Origin: JAKQIM01 sp029557965
GTDB taxonomy: Bacteria > Chloroflexota > Anaerolineae > Anaerolineales > UBA4823
Assembly: GCA_035341015.1 (NCBI GenBank)
Contig: DAOQUL010000003.1
Location: 1-64,000 of the forward strand
DNA length: 64,000 bases
Direction of reading: 5' to 3'
The notes under the pieces are model-generated. The model was not told the origin of the DNA and did no database searches. It saw only the letters and a list, made by a program, of their open reading frames with translations. The position numbers and the translations under genes were made by a program. Below are positions 43,120 to 52,184 of the stretch, one piece after another (position 1 is the stretch's first letter; each line of letters begins with the position of its first letter).

Positions 43120-43458
43120 TTACCCTCCCAATTCCATATCGTGAACCTGGAACATTTCCTTCGGTTTGAACATCAGGACCAGGGCGCCGTTCTGTGATTT
43201 AGGATTGTGCGTGGTGTAAGCGCGTACCACGACGGTGTCGTGCTTTTTCAGGACAGCAGTTGGCTGGTTATGGAATTCGATTTGGACCTCACCCTCCAAC
43301 ACAATGTACATTTCATCCTGGGTGTGCCGGTGCCAGTGGCTTTCGCCTTTGAATTGTAACAGGTAGGCTGCGTGATCGTTGACCTGTCCAACTTCCAGGT
43401 GCATGAAGGGGACGGTCAAAAGATTGGCTAATTCGTCAATCGAAACGATACTCGACAT
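43120..43458 (-). CDS. Cupin domain protein
   Basis: A 112-aa single-domain cupin with metal-type residues in HWHRHTQDEMYIVLEGEVQIEF (two His, one Glu) and a downstream VVVRAYTTHNP with a further His. Start ATG 43458 is set by AAGGAG. Encoded between the two carboxyltransferase subunit genes, 5 bp before the 5S-like gene; its role in the complex is unknown. Could be a small-molecule sensor or epimerase-like enzyme. Confidence 0.8.
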   Translation of the reverse strand: MSSIVSIDELANLLTVPFMHLEVGQVNDHAAYLLQFKGESHWHRHTQDEMYIVLEGEVQIEFHNQPTAVLKKHDTVVVRAYTTHNPKSQNGALVLMFKPKEMFQVHDMELGG

Positions 43459-43555
43459 GGTAGGCTCCTTATTTGATGAATCATCGTTCGCGTGGCGGGC
43501 GCAGCTTGCGGCGGATTGACGGGATGCGGGCAATGCACAACTGCGCCCCTACACT

Positions 43556-45106
43556 TTACAGGGGAATATTGCCATGCTTCTTGGGTGGGTTGGCGTCGCG
43601 CTTGTTTTGTAAGATGCCCAAAGCCCGGGCCAGCCGTGGGCGGGTCTCGAGCGGCTCGATGACATCATCGATATACCCTCGCGAGGCAGCCACGTAGGGG
43701 TTGGAAAACTTGTCGGTATATTCCTTGATCAACCCGGCGCGTTTGGCGGCCGGATCGTCTGCCTTCTTGATCTCATCCCTGAAAACGATATTGACCGCGC
43801 CATCTGAGCCCATTACGGCGATTTCAGCGCCAGGCCAGGCTGCTACGTAATCGCCGCGGATATGCTTGCTGTTCATCACGCAGTATGCGCCGCCATAGGC
43901 CTTGCGGGTGATCACGGTCAGCTTGGGGACGGTAGCCTCGCAGAAGGCGTACAGCAGCTTGGCCCCATGTGCAATGATGCCGCCGTGTTCCTGGTCTACC
44001 CCTGGCAAGAAGCCGGGAACATCTTCGAAGACCACCAGCGGGATGTTGAAACAATCGCAAAAGCGCACAAAACGAGCCCCTTTGATGGATGCCTTGATAT
44101 CTAACACGCCTGCCAGCACCATGGGCTGGTTGGCGACAATGCCAATCGAATGACCATCCAGCCGGGCGAAACCGACGACGATGTTCTGGGCATAGCCCTC
44201 CTGGATTTCGTAGAATTCGCCGTTATCCACCACCAATTGGATGACTTCCCGGATATCGTAGGGCTTGTTCGGCTCATCGGGCGCGATCTCATTGAGCTTC
44301 TTATCTGTGCGCTCAGCCGGGTCGCCTGTATCCAGGTGCGGCGGATCTTCCATGTTGTTGGATGGCAGGTAAGCCATCAATTGCCGAATGGACTCGAACA
44401 TTTCATCTTCATCCTGGGCGATCACATGGCAAACACCGCTCTTACTGCCGTGCACCTTTGCGCCGCCCAGGTCATCCGATGTCACTTCCTGGCGGGTGAC
44501 GGTCTTCACCACATCCGGGCCGGTGATGAACATGTAACTTGTGTTCTTGACCATGAAGATAAAGTCAGTCAGAGCGGGGCTGTAAACAGCACCGCCCGCA
44601 CACGGCCCAAGGATGGCACTGATCTGGGGCACCACGCCGGAGGCCAGCGTATTCTTCAAAAAGATATCGGCATACCCTCCCAGGCTGGCAACACCTTCTT
44701 GAATGCGCGCCCCGCCCGAGTCATTCAGGCCGATCAGCGGCACGCCGTTTTTCATTGCCAGGTCCATGATCTTGCATACTTTGGCGGCATGAACCTCGCC
44801 CAGCGTGCCGCCGATGACCGTAAAATCCTGGCTGAACACATACACCGGGCGCCCATCGATGGTGCCCGACCCTGTCACCACGCTGTCGGCAAGGTATTTC
44901 TTCTCGTCCATGTTGAAATCTGTGGTGCGGTGGGTGACAAACATATCCAGCTCGAGGAAAGAGCCTTTATCGAGCAGCTTCTCAATGCGCTCGCGGGCGG
45001 TCAGCTTGCCTTTGGCATGCTGGGCGTCAATGCGACCCTGTCCGCCGCCGAGCTGGGCCTCTTTTCTTAACTCATACAAGCGTTCGATTTTCGCTTGTGC
45101 CGTCAT
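43556..45106 (-). CDS. Acyl-CoA carboxylase / methylmalonyl-CoA carboxyltransferase beta subunit (12S, MmdA/PccB)
   Basis: A 516-aa carboxyltransferase of the crotonase-like type. It carries the two oxyanion regions typical of PccB/MmdA: GGTLGEVHAAKVCKIMDLA followed by GARIQEGVASLGGYA, and GGIIAHGAKLLYAFCEATVPKL followed by RKAYGGAYCVMNSK. Length is normal for the family. AGGAG lies five bases before ATG 45106. It is the first gene of the biotin-dependent set that continues with a cupin, the 5S-like subunit and the biotin carrier. Confidence 0.92.
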   Translation of the reverse strand: MTAQAKIERLYELRKEAQLGGGQGRIDAQHAKGKLTARERIEKLLDKGSFLELDMFVTHRTTDFNMDEKKYLADSVVTGSGTIDGRPVYVFSQDFTVIGGTLGEVHAAKVCKIMDLAMKNGVPLIGLNDSGGARIQEGVASLGGYADIFLKNTLASGVVPQISAILGPCAGGAVYSPALTDFIFMVKNTSYMFITGPDVVKTVTRQEVTSDDLGGAKVHGSKSGVCHVIAQDEDEMFESIRQLMAYLPSNNMEDPPHLDTGDPAERTDKKLNEIAPDEPNKPYDIREVIQLVVDNGEFYEIQEGYAQNIVVGFARLDGHSIGIVANQPMVLAGVLDIKASIKGARFVRFCDCFNIPLVVFEDVPGFLPGVDQEHGGIIAHGAKLLYAFCEATVPKLTVITRKAYGGAYCVMNSKHIRGDYVAAWPGAEIAVMGSDGAVNIVFRDEIKKADDPAAKRAGLIKEYTDKFSNPYVAASRGYIDDVIEPLETRPRLARALGILQNKRDANPPKKHGNIPL

Positions 45107-45386
45107 ATGGTCTCCTGTTTATGGTAGGATAAGGTGAGGGGAATAAGGGGAGTAATCGCAAAGCCGCCCATCCTGGACGCTAACTTCCATTCTAGCATTA
45201 TTGATGTTGGAATGGAGGTGGATAAAAGTCATGAGATTGGGAGGATTGATGGTTACCAGGCTAGACGGTGTGGATGGGCAGTATGCCTTACGACAGCGAG
45301 CCATTTCCCTTCACAGCGGCCAGAGCAACGGTGTTAAGGAGATGGCAATCAGAATCATGTCCGCCTGGGCCGGCGCGATGCCCGGC

Positions 45387-46121
45387 TTAGCGCCTAAAAG
45401 GGTTGAAGTTGGTGTGGGTATCGTAGACATCCACACCCTCGCTGCGCTTGAGAGCGTGGACTGCCAGGTAGGTGAGGGGGGTCATGAGGGCTTCAACGGC
45501 GCATTTGAAAATGTAGTTGGTCAGCGCGAGGGTCAGGAAAAGGCTCCAGGGGAAGACGCCGAAGAGGCAGGCCACGGCCACGAAGACGGCCGAGTCGACC
45601 AGTTCGCCCACCAGGGTGCTGCCGATGGTGCGGGCCCACAGCCAGCGGCCGCGGGTAAGCACTTTCATGCGCGCCAGGGTGAAGGAATTGGAGAAAGAGC
45701 CGCTCCAGTAGCCTGCCAGGCTGCCGAGGACGATGCCGCCGCTGCTCATGCCGCCCAGGATGGCGGTGTAGGCGGCCTGCCCGGCGTATTCTTGCCAGGT
45801 GGCTTCACCGGGCAAGATGCTCACCAGCCACAGCACCAGAGAGCTGAGCCCCAGGCAGAAGAAGCCGGTCCAGATCACGCGCCGGGCGCGGCGGTAGCCA
45901 TAGACTTCGGTCAGGATGTCGCCGAAGATGTAGCTGATGGGGAAGAGCAGGGTGCCGCCATCGAAGGCCAGGCGCACACCCAAGAGGCTGAAGCCCAGGT
46001 CGATGATCTTGGCGGATGAAGCAACGTTGCTGATGATCAGCACCGCCACAAAGACGGCCATCACCAGGTCGAAATAGCGCGGGGTGGTGTGGTTGGTCTG
46101 TGGGGGCAGATGTTGGCTCAT
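45387..46121 (-). CDS. Queuosine precursor transporter (YhhQ/COG1738)
   Basis: A 244-aa membrane protein with about six helices. The family pattern is clear: MAVFVAVLIISNVASSAKII, FDGGTLLFPISYIFGDILTEVYGYRRARRVIW and LVGELVDSAVFVAVACLFG. YhhQ imports 7-cyano-7-deazaguanine or related queuosine precursors. Start ATG 46121 overlaps the stop of the tRNA thiolase gene (ATGA). The queuosine synthesis gene queA is encoded 5 kb away on the other strand. A 280-bp gap between this gene and the 12S-like gene holds no visible gene. Confidence 0.88.
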   Translation of the reverse strand: MSQHLPPQTNHTTPRYFDLVMAVFVAVLIISNVASSAKIIDLGFSLLGVRLAFDGGTLLFPISYIFGDILTEVYGYRRARRVIWTGFFCLGLSSLVLWLVSILPGEATWQEYAGQAAYTAILGGMSSGGIVLGSLAGYWSGSFSNSFTLARMKVLTRGRWLWARTIGSTLVGELVDSAVFVAVACLFGVFPWSLFLTLALTNYIFKCAVEALMTPLTYLAVHALKRSEGVDVYDTHTNFNPFRR

Positions 46122-47056
46122 GTCTCGCCTGGCTGGAGCTTGCTGGTCATGCGGCAGAAGGTGCATTCGCCGGGGGCGGTGGTGGGTTGGCCGCAGGCAG
46201 GGCAGGTGTGCAGCAGGGGCCGGTCGGGGTCGGCATCTGGCGAGAAGAGCCCGGCGGCCTTGGCCCGCAAAAAGGACAGGTAGAAGTTGAGCTTGGCGCC
46301 GGGGCGCTCGGATTCGAGTTGGTTCAGCAGGTCTTTGTAATAGAGCGAGGTGGCCCCCACGGCAAAGGGGCACTCATCATAGATGTATTCGATGCCGCCC
46401 AGCCAGGCGTAAGCGGCCATCTCGCGCTCGTAGATGCGGCAGAGGGGCTTGACCTTGCGTACCAGGCCCTCGTCCCGGGCCTCGAGCACGGGACCCTGGC
46501 GCAGCAGGTAAGAGCCGGCCCAGGTGAGGGTGTTGCCAAAGAGCACGGCGGCTTCATCATCCAGGTTGTGGCCGGTAGCCAGCACCTGGTAGCCGCCCTG
46601 GCGCGCCACACGGTTCATGATGTGGCGCTTGGCCAACCCGCACACCGAGCAAGCCTTGCCGCGCCCGCGCTGGGCGCGCTCGGCAATCTGCGGGATGCCG
46701 GCGCCGTACTCGGCGGCCACATCCACCACGTGCAGGTGCAGGCCGCGGGAACCGGCAAACTGCTCAGACAGGCGGCGGGATTCGGCGGAATAGTTCACCC
46801 CGCCATCGATGCCCAGGCTGATGTACAGGCCATCGACGGCATAGCCCAGCTTGTGCAGGATATCCCACAACGAAAGCGAATCTTTGCCGCCCGAGACGGC
46901 CACCAGCAGGCGATCCTGGTGGCTGAACATCTTGTATTTTTCGATGGCGCGTTCAACCTGCTGGGGCAGCCAGGCCAGGTAATCAGCCTGGCAGAGCGCC
47001 AGTTTGTGATGGCGCATGTGGAAGACGGCTTTGCCGCCGCACTTATCGCATTTCAT
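46118..47056 (-). CDS. TtuA/TtcA-type tRNA 2-thiolation protein
   Basis: A 312-aa ATP-pyrophosphatase. N-terminal zinc finger (Cys3, Cys6, His, Cys22), PP-loop SGGKDS (55-60), Cys136-x2-Cys139 and Cys206 as likely iron-sulfur ligands, and a C-terminal zinc finger with CPACGQ and CTFC. Two zinc fingers plus this cysteine set fit TtuA, which makes 2-thiothymidine at tRNA position 54, better than TtcA. Coupled by TGATG overlap to the kinase gene upstream and by ATGA to the transporter downstream. Confidence 0.83.
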   Translation of the reverse strand: MKCDKCGGKAVFHMRHHKLALCQADYLAWLPQQVERAIEKYKMFSHQDRLLVAVSGGKDSLSLWDILHKLGYAVDGLYISLGIDGGVNYSAESRRLSEQFAGSRGLHLHVVDVAAEYGAGIPQIAERAQRGRGKACSVCGLAKRHIMNRVARQGGYQVLATGHNLDDEAAVLFGNTLTWAGSYLLRQGPVLEARDEGLVRKVKPLCRIYEREMAAYAWLGGIEYIYDECPFAVGATSLYYKDLLNQLESERPGAKLNFYLSFLRAKAAGLFSPDADPDRPLLHTCPACGQPTTAPGECTFCRMTSKLQPGET

Positions 47057-49308
47057 CAGGGAGCTGGCCGCAAGGCAGGCTGCGGGCTGTCCTTTGGGTT
47101 GGTGAAGAAGTTTTCTGGCAGGGGGATGGGGGCGTACTGCGTGCCGGTGCCCAGGCTGCCAACCGAGATGTAATACAGCTCGATGACGCTGTTCTCGCCC
47201 AGGCCAATGTCCTGGAATGCAAATGCAATGTGGGTGCCATCGGGGCTGAAGTTGGGGTCGCGGTAACAGCAAGAGCCGCGCACGGGGTTGGCCTTGGGCA
47301 CGATGGTGTGCAGGTCCATGTCGTAAAAGTACAGGTCGCCGAAGCCCTCGTTGCGCACGAAGCCGACCAGGGCGAAGAGGGAGGTGCCGTTCCAGCCAAC
47401 GTGATCCAGCTCGGGGTAGTTGCGGTAGCCGCTCATGGTGAAGCGTTGGGCGGGGAATTCGTCGATCTTGCGCACGTTGGTCTCGCAGGTTGAGATATCG
47501 AGCACGTAGACCTCGTCTTCACGGCGGCCTTCGACCGCGCCCACCAATACCAGGGCCATGTGCTGCATATCTTCAGACCACAAAGCCTCTTCCACTAAAT
47601 ATGCTGCGCCGGTGCTGGAAGCGTAAGGGGCCATGGCGGCACAAACCGACATATCGCGGATGCCGGTCCAATAATCGACCTGGCTGAGGCGCTCGGGGTC
47701 GTTGGGGACGATGAACAACTGCTGGAAGACGCTGATGGCGGCCAGGCTGCCATCGGGCGAGAGGCGGAAGAGCTCGAGGGTGCCAGAATTCAGGCAGACG
47801 ACATCGTCGACGCGGCCGGTGTCTATCGCCACCTGGCGCACGCACAGGCCAGAGACGAAGATCACGGCCGAGCCATCGGGGGTCCACTGCAGCATATCTT
47901 TCCGGCCGCCATCGGTAGTGAGCTGGGTCAGGCCGGTGCCATCCAGGTTCACCACCCAAACGTCATTGTTGCGCAAGAAGGCGACCATATCTGAACCGCC
48001 GATGACCGGCGCGGCGGGGAGGGGGGTGAAGGTTGCGGTGGGGGTGGGCGGGAGGGGCGTCTCAGAGGGGGCGGTGGTGGCGGTGGGCGGCACCTCGGTA
48101 GGTTGGGGGGTGCTGCTGGGCGGCAGGGCAGTTTCTGATGGCGCCAGGGTGGGCGTGGCTGAAGGGAGCTCGGCCACAACCGGAACGGTGGCAGAAGGGG
48201 CAGTGGTGATGGTGGGGGTGGGGGGTTTCAGGCCCAGGGCGACAATCAGCGAGCCGCCAAATACCACTGCCAGCACGGCTGCCACCAAGAGGATGCCGCC
48301 GCCAATCCAAACCCAAATGGGGATGCTGCGCCGGGCGGGAGCGGCAGGGGCCGCAGCCGGGGGAGGTGTGGGGGTCCTGACGCCTTTCTTGGCGGGGGCC
48401 CCCACCGTGGTGGCATTGGCCGCCGGGCGGATGCGCGTGGCGGCGTACTGGGTCTTGGCGGGTGCGGGGCCAATGTGGGTGGCATTGGCTGCATTTTTTG
48501 CCACTTCTTCAGCGGCATCGGCTAATTCCTGGCTGGTTTGGAAGCGGTCGTCGGGGTCTTTGGCCATGGCCTTTTCGATGACGGCATCAAAGGCAGGCGG
48601 CAGGTCGGCTTTTTCTCCCAGCAAGCTGGGCACCGGCTCGAGGATGTGCATCATCATCAGCTTGGCGGCGGTATCGGCGTTGTAAGGGGTTTTGCCAGCC
48701 AAGACCTGGAACAAGATCACGCCCAAGGCGTAAATATCGCTGCGCCCGTCGATTTCCATGCCGCCCTGCACTTGCTCGGGGCTCATGTAAGCCGGGGTGC
48801 CCAAGATGGCGCCCCCGGTGAGGGTGGCGCTGGTGGACTGTTTCAGGCGGGCGATGCCGAAATCGGAGAGAAAGGCGTTGCCATACTGGTCGAACAAGAT
48901 GTTGCCGGGCTTCATATCGCGGTGGATGATGCCTTTGGAATGGGCGGCATCCAGGGCGGGGGCCAGGCGGCTGACCATCTTGACCACTTCATTGACGGGC
49001 ATGGGGCCTTGCTTGACCTTATCGGCCAGAGAGCCGCCCGACATGTAGCGCATGACGATGTAGGGTTGGCCTTCTTCTTCGCCAAAATCATACACCGGCA
49101 CAATGGCGGGGTGTTCGAGCAGGGCCACCATCTTGGCTTCGCGATCAAAGCGGGTTTTGAACTGCGGGTCGTGCAAAAATTCGCGCGGCAAAACCTTGAT
49201 GGCAACTTCGCGCTCGAAGCGTGGGTCATAGGCTTTGAAAACCGAGGCCATGCCCCCGCGCCCCAGCTCCCCTTTGATCTCGTAGCGGCCAAATTTTTCA
49301 GTGGTCAT
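47056..49308 (-). CDS. Ser/Thr protein kinase with extracellular beta-propeller
   Basis: A 750-aa membrane kinase. Kinase domain 1-270: glycine loop GRGGMASVF, Lys38, catalytic Asp131 in HRDMKPGN and Asp149 of the DFG motif. A Pro/Ala linker and one membrane helix (about 332-355) lead to a Thr/Pro-rich stalk and a C-terminal TolB/WD-like propeller (about 440-740) with repeated blocks such as WVVNLDGTGLTQLTTDGG. The outer propeller is probably a ligand sensor. First gene of an operon with the tRNA thiolase and transporter. Confidence 0.9.
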   Translation of the reverse strand: MTTEKFGRYEIKGELGRGGMASVFKAYDPRFEREVAIKVLPREFLHDPQFKTRFDREAKMVALLEHPAIVPVYDFGEEEGQPYIVMRYMSGGSLADKVKQGPMPVNEVVKMVSRLAPALDAAHSKGIIHRDMKPGNILFDQYGNAFLSDFGIARLKQSTSATLTGGAILGTPAYMSPEQVQGGMEIDGRSDIYALGVILFQVLAGKTPYNADTAAKLMMMHILEPVPSLLGEKADLPPAFDAVIEKAMAKDPDDRFQTSQELADAAEEVAKNAANATHIGPAPAKTQYAATRIRPAANATTVGAPAKKGVRTPTPPPAAAPAAPARRSIPIWVWIGGGILLVAAVLAVVFGGSLIVALGLKPPTPTITTAPSATVPVVAELPSATPTLAPSETALPPSSTPQPTEVPPTATTAPSETPLPPTPTATFTPLPAAPVIGGSDMVAFLRNNDVWVVNLDGTGLTQLTTDGGRKDMLQWTPDGSAVIFVSGLCVRQVAIDTGRVDDVVCLNSGTLELFRLSPDGSLAAISVFQQLFIVPNDPERLSQVDYWTGIRDMSVCAAMAPYASSTGAAYLVEEALWSEDMQHMALVLVGAVEGRREDEVYVLDISTCETNVRKIDEFPAQRFTMSGYRNYPELDHVGWNGTSLFALVGFVRNEGFGDLYFYDMDLHTIVPKANPVRGSCCYRDPNFSPDGTHIAFAFQDIGLGENSVIELYYISVGSLGTGTQYAPIPLPENFFTNPKDSPQPALRPAP

Positions 49309-49350
49309 GTCAGAAAGTATAGCACCTAAGTAAAGATAAAAACAACTTTT

Positions 49351-49378
49351 CTCGGTTGAATTTTAAGGCACAACCGAG
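49351..49378 (-). terminator. Possible terminator of upp
   Basis: Eight-base inverted repeat CTCGGTTG/CAACCGAG (49351-49358, 49371-49378) past the upp stop; on the minus strand it is followed by a T-rich stretch a few bases later. Confidence 0.45.
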
Positions 49379-49407
49379 CATTGTGGCAAGAGTCAAAAAT
49401 GTAAGTT

Positions 49408-50034
49408 TTAGGCAGTGCCAAACTGGCGGTCGCCGGCATCGCCCAGCCCGGGCACGATGTAGCCGCGTTCATTCAACCGCTCGTCAATGGCAGCCAGGTA
49501 GATGGGCACGTCGGGGTGGTGCTGCTGCATGTTCTCAATGCCTTGCGGCGCACCAATGATGCCTACGAACTTGATCTTGGTGACGCCCCAGCGCTTGAGG
49601 ATATCGACTGTGGCAACGGCTGACCCGCCGGTGGCGAGCATGGGGTCGAGCACCAGGCAAACCTGGACGGTGGGCTCGATGGGCAGCTTGTTGTAATATT
49701 CCACCGGCTTGAGGGTTTTTTCATCGCGATAGAGGCCGATGTGCCAGACTTCAGCCGAGGGCATCAATGCCCACACGCCTTCGACCATGCCCAGCCCGGC
49801 GCGCAGGATGGGCACCAGGCCGATCTTGGCCTGCAAGGCCTGGCATTTGGCCAGGGCCAGGGGGGTTTGCACTTCAATCGGGCGCAGTTCAAGGTCCAGG
49901 GTGGCTTCGTAGGTCAACAGAGAGGCAATTTCGGGCACCAGCTCGCGGAACTTTTTGGGTTCAGTGTCTACATTGCGCAGCAGGGCCAGCTTATGGGCAA
50001 CCAGGGGGTGACGAGAAGGAAAAACGTTGGACAT
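49408..50034 (-). CDS. upp: Uracil phosphoribosyltransferase
   Basis: A 208-aa cytoplasmic salvage enzyme converting uracil and PRPP to UMP. PRPP-binding loop VLDPMLATGGSAVATVDIL and the C-terminal uracil-binding segment YIVPGLGDAGDRQFGT are intact; length is normal. SD GGAG lies about 13 bases upstream of ATG 50034. Divergent from ruvB with an 81-bp gap. The window also encodes a pyrimidine nucleoside phosphorylase, which supplies uracil. Confidence 0.95.
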   Translation of the reverse strand: MSNVFPSRHPLVAHKLALLRNVDTEPKKFRELVPEIASLLTYEATLDLELRPIEVQTPLALAKCQALQAKIGLVPILRAGLGMVEGVWALMPSAEVWHIGLYRDEKTLKPVEYYNKLPIEPTVQVCLVLDPMLATGGSAVATVDILKRWGVTKIKFVGIIGAPQGIENMQQHHPDVPIYLAAIDERLNERGYIVPGLGDAGDRQFGTA

Positions 50035-50103
50035 AGGGTATCTACTCCAAGTATAAGATTAGGCATATTATATCCCGTTTGCTTTGAAGGGATATGTTTC
50101 GGT

Positions 50104-50109
50104 TATAAT
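50104..50109 (+). promoter_or_regulatory. -10 box of the ruvB operon
   Basis: TATAAT six bases before ATG 50116; -35 is unclear (TTGCTT or TTGAAG at imperfect spacing). Points to a leaderless mRNA. Confidence 0.6.
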
Positions 50110-50115
50110 CATTCT

Positions 50116-51144
50116 ATGACTGATGAGACCCCAAAACGCCTGGTGAACCCTGAACCGCAACCGGATGACCGCCTGGACCAATCCTTAAGACCGCATACGT
50201 TAAACGATCTGATCGGCCAGGAACGGGTAAAAGAGAACTTGTCGATTTTGATCGCCGCGGCCCGCCAGCGCGGCGACCCGTTGGATCATGTGTTGTTTTA
50301 CGGGCCGCCCGGCCTGGGTAAGACCACGCTGGCGCATGTTCTGTCAAATGAGATGAGCGTCAACATCAAGGTCACCTCGGGTCCGGCGATCGAGCGCCCC
50401 GGCGACCTGGCGGCGATCCTGACCAACCTGCGGGCAGGGGATATCCTGTTCATCGACGAAGTCCACCGCCTGGGGCGGGCCGTGGAAGAGGTGTTGTACC
50501 CGGCGATGGAAGACTTTGCCCTGGATATTGTGATTGGCAAGGGGCCTTCGGCGCGTTCGATCCGTTTGAAGCTGCCGCGCTTCACGGTCATCGGGGCCAC
50601 CACGCGCCTGGCGCTGCTCACTGCGCCGCTGAGGGCGCGCTTTGGGGCGGTGTATCACCTGGATTTCTATGGGCTGGAGGCCATGCAGGCCATTGTCCAG
50701 CGGGCGGCGCGGGTATTGGGCGTACCGGCGGATGAAGAAGGGGTGGATGAGATTGCCCGGCGCGGGCGCGGAACGCCGCGCGTGGCCTTGCGCCTGCTGA
50801 GGCGGGTGCGCGACTTTGCCCAGGTGCGGGCAGATGGGTCCATCACGCGGGCGGTAGCCAAAAATGCCCTGGACCTGCTCAACGTAGATCCGCTTGGCCT
50901 GGATGAGATGGACCGGCGGGTACTGTTGACGGTGATCGAGAAATATCGCGGCGGGCCCGTGGGGCTGAGCACGATTGCAGCTTCGATCAGCGAAGAGCCC
51001 GATACGATCATGGACGTGGTTGAGCCGTACCTGTTACAGCTCGGTTTCTTAGAGCGCACCTCGCAGGGGCGGATGGCAACGGCGCGGGCTTATGAGCACC
51101 TGGGTATCGCAATGCCCGCCGAAGAGCAGTCACGGTTGTTCTAA
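50116..51144 (+). CDS. ruvB: Holliday junction branch migration ATPase RuvB
   Basis: A 342-aa AAA+ motor that drives branch migration with RuvA. Walker A GPPGLGKTT, Walker B LFIDEVHRL, sensor GATTRLALLT and the C-terminal winged-helix part with RTSQGRMATARAYEHL are intact, and the length is normal. Start ATG 50116 lies right behind a -10 box. The stop overlaps the queA start (TAATG), a pairing known in many bacteria. ruvA and ruvC are not in the window. Confidence 0.97.
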   Translation: MTDETPKRLVNPEPQPDDRLDQSLRPHTLNDLIGQERVKENLSILIAAARQRGDPLDHVLFYGPPGLGKTTLAHVLSNEMSVNIKVTSGPAIERPGDLAAILTNLRAGDILFIDEVHRLGRAVEEVLYPAMEDFALDIVIGKGPSARSIRLKLPRFTVIGATTRLALLTAPLRARFGAVYHLDFYGLEAMQAIVQRAARVLGVPADEEGVDEIARRGRGTPRVALRLLRRVRDFAQVRADGSITRAVAKNALDLLNVDPLGLDEMDRRVLLTVIEKYRGGPVGLSTIAASISEEPDTIMDVVEPYLLQLGFLERTSQGRMATARAYEHLGIAMPAEEQSRLF

Positions 51145-52172
51145 TGAAAACTGACGATTTCGATTACGATCTTCCGGTTGAGTGCATTGCTCAAACCCCG
51201 TTGGAGCCGCGCGATGCCTCGCGCCTGTTGGTATTAGACCGCCAGCGAGACAGCCTGGAGCACACCACCTTTCGAGAGGTGGGGCGCTATCTGAGACCGG
51301 GCGACCTGTTGGTGCTGAATGAGACGCGCGTGATCCTGGCGCGCCTGTTTGGGCGCAAGCTGCCCGGCGGCGGGCGGGTGGAGCTGCTGCTGTTAAAGCG
51401 CATCGATGAGCAGACCTGGGAGGCGTTGGCGGGCGGCAAGGGGCTGACCACGGGCAAGCAGGTGCAGGTGGTTGACAGGGCCGGCGAAGCGCTGGCGCTG
51501 TGGGTGGAGATCGATGCCGTGCTGGAAGGGCCGCTGCGCCGGGTGCGCTTCAGCGCGCCGCCGGAACCTTACCTGGCCCAGGCCGGGCATGTGCCGCTGC
51601 CGCCTTACATCCATGCCCCGCTGGCAGACCCTGAACGTTACCAGACGGTGTATGCCCGCCAAACCGGCTCGGCAGCGGCGCCCACGGCAGGATTGCATTT
51701 CACACCCCGCCTGATCGAAGAACTGACCGGGCGGGGGATTGGGCTGGCTAATGTGACGCTGCACGTGGGCCTGGATACCTTTGCCCCGGTGACCGAAGAT
51801 GATCCCCAACAGCATGCCATCCATACCGAGTGGTGCCAGGTGAGCGCTGAAACCGTGCAGGCGATCCGGGTAGCGCGGCAAGCAGGCGGGCGGGTGATTG
51901 CGGTGGGCACTACCTCGGTGCGCACATTAGAGACTTGCGCCGCGGCCGGCCAACCGGAGCCTTACAGCGGCCCAACCTCGCTGTATATCCTGCCGGGTTA
52001 CCCATTCCACCTGGTGGATGCCATGATCACCAATTTCCATTTGCCGCGCTCCACGCTGATCATGCTGGTGAGCGCGTTTGCCGGGCGAGAGCGGGTCTTG
52101 GATGCCTACGAGACTGCCAAGCGAGAAGGCTACCGCTTCTATTCGTTTGGGGATGCGATGTTGATCTTGTAA
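51144..52172 (+). CDS. queA: S-adenosylmethionine:tRNA ribosyltransferase-isomerase QueA
   Basis: A 342-aa enzyme adding the ribosyl part of SAM to 7-aminomethyl-7-deazaguanine in tRNA, a late step of queuosine synthesis. Typical blocks: DFDYDLPVECIAQTPLEPRDASRL, NETRVILARLFG, GSAAAPTAGLHFT, TLHVGLDTFAPV, TTSVRTLE and ITNFHLPRSTLIMLVSAFAG. Length is normal. Overlaps ruvB by one base and is 12 bp from the glycosylase gene. Confidence 0.97.
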   Translation: MKTDDFDYDLPVECIAQTPLEPRDASRLLVLDRQRDSLEHTTFREVGRYLRPGDLLVLNETRVILARLFGRKLPGGGRVELLLLKRIDEQTWEALAGGKGLTTGKQVQVVDRAGEALALWVEIDAVLEGPLRRVRFSAPPEPYLAQAGHVPLPPYIHAPLADPERYQTVYARQTGSAAAPTAGLHFTPRLIEELTGRGIGLANVTLHVGLDTFAPVTEDDPQQHAIHTEWCQVSAETVQAIRVARQAGGRVIAVGTTSVRTLETCAAAGQPEPYSGPTSLYILPGYPFHLVDAMITNFHLPRSTLIMLVSAFAGRERVLDAYETAKREGYRFYSFGDAMLIL

Positions 52173-52184
52173 GAGAAAGAATGT

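Noticed and set aside
43497..43548. Inverted repeat between the cupin and 12S-like genes
   Set aside because: Only 8 bp with a 36-nt loop and no U tract; not convincing as a terminator or operator.
45201..46019. Plus-strand open frame across the transporter gene
   Set aside because: Antisense to the YhhQ-type gene, which has a clear family match; the antisense translation is Gly/Ala/Gln-rich without motifs.
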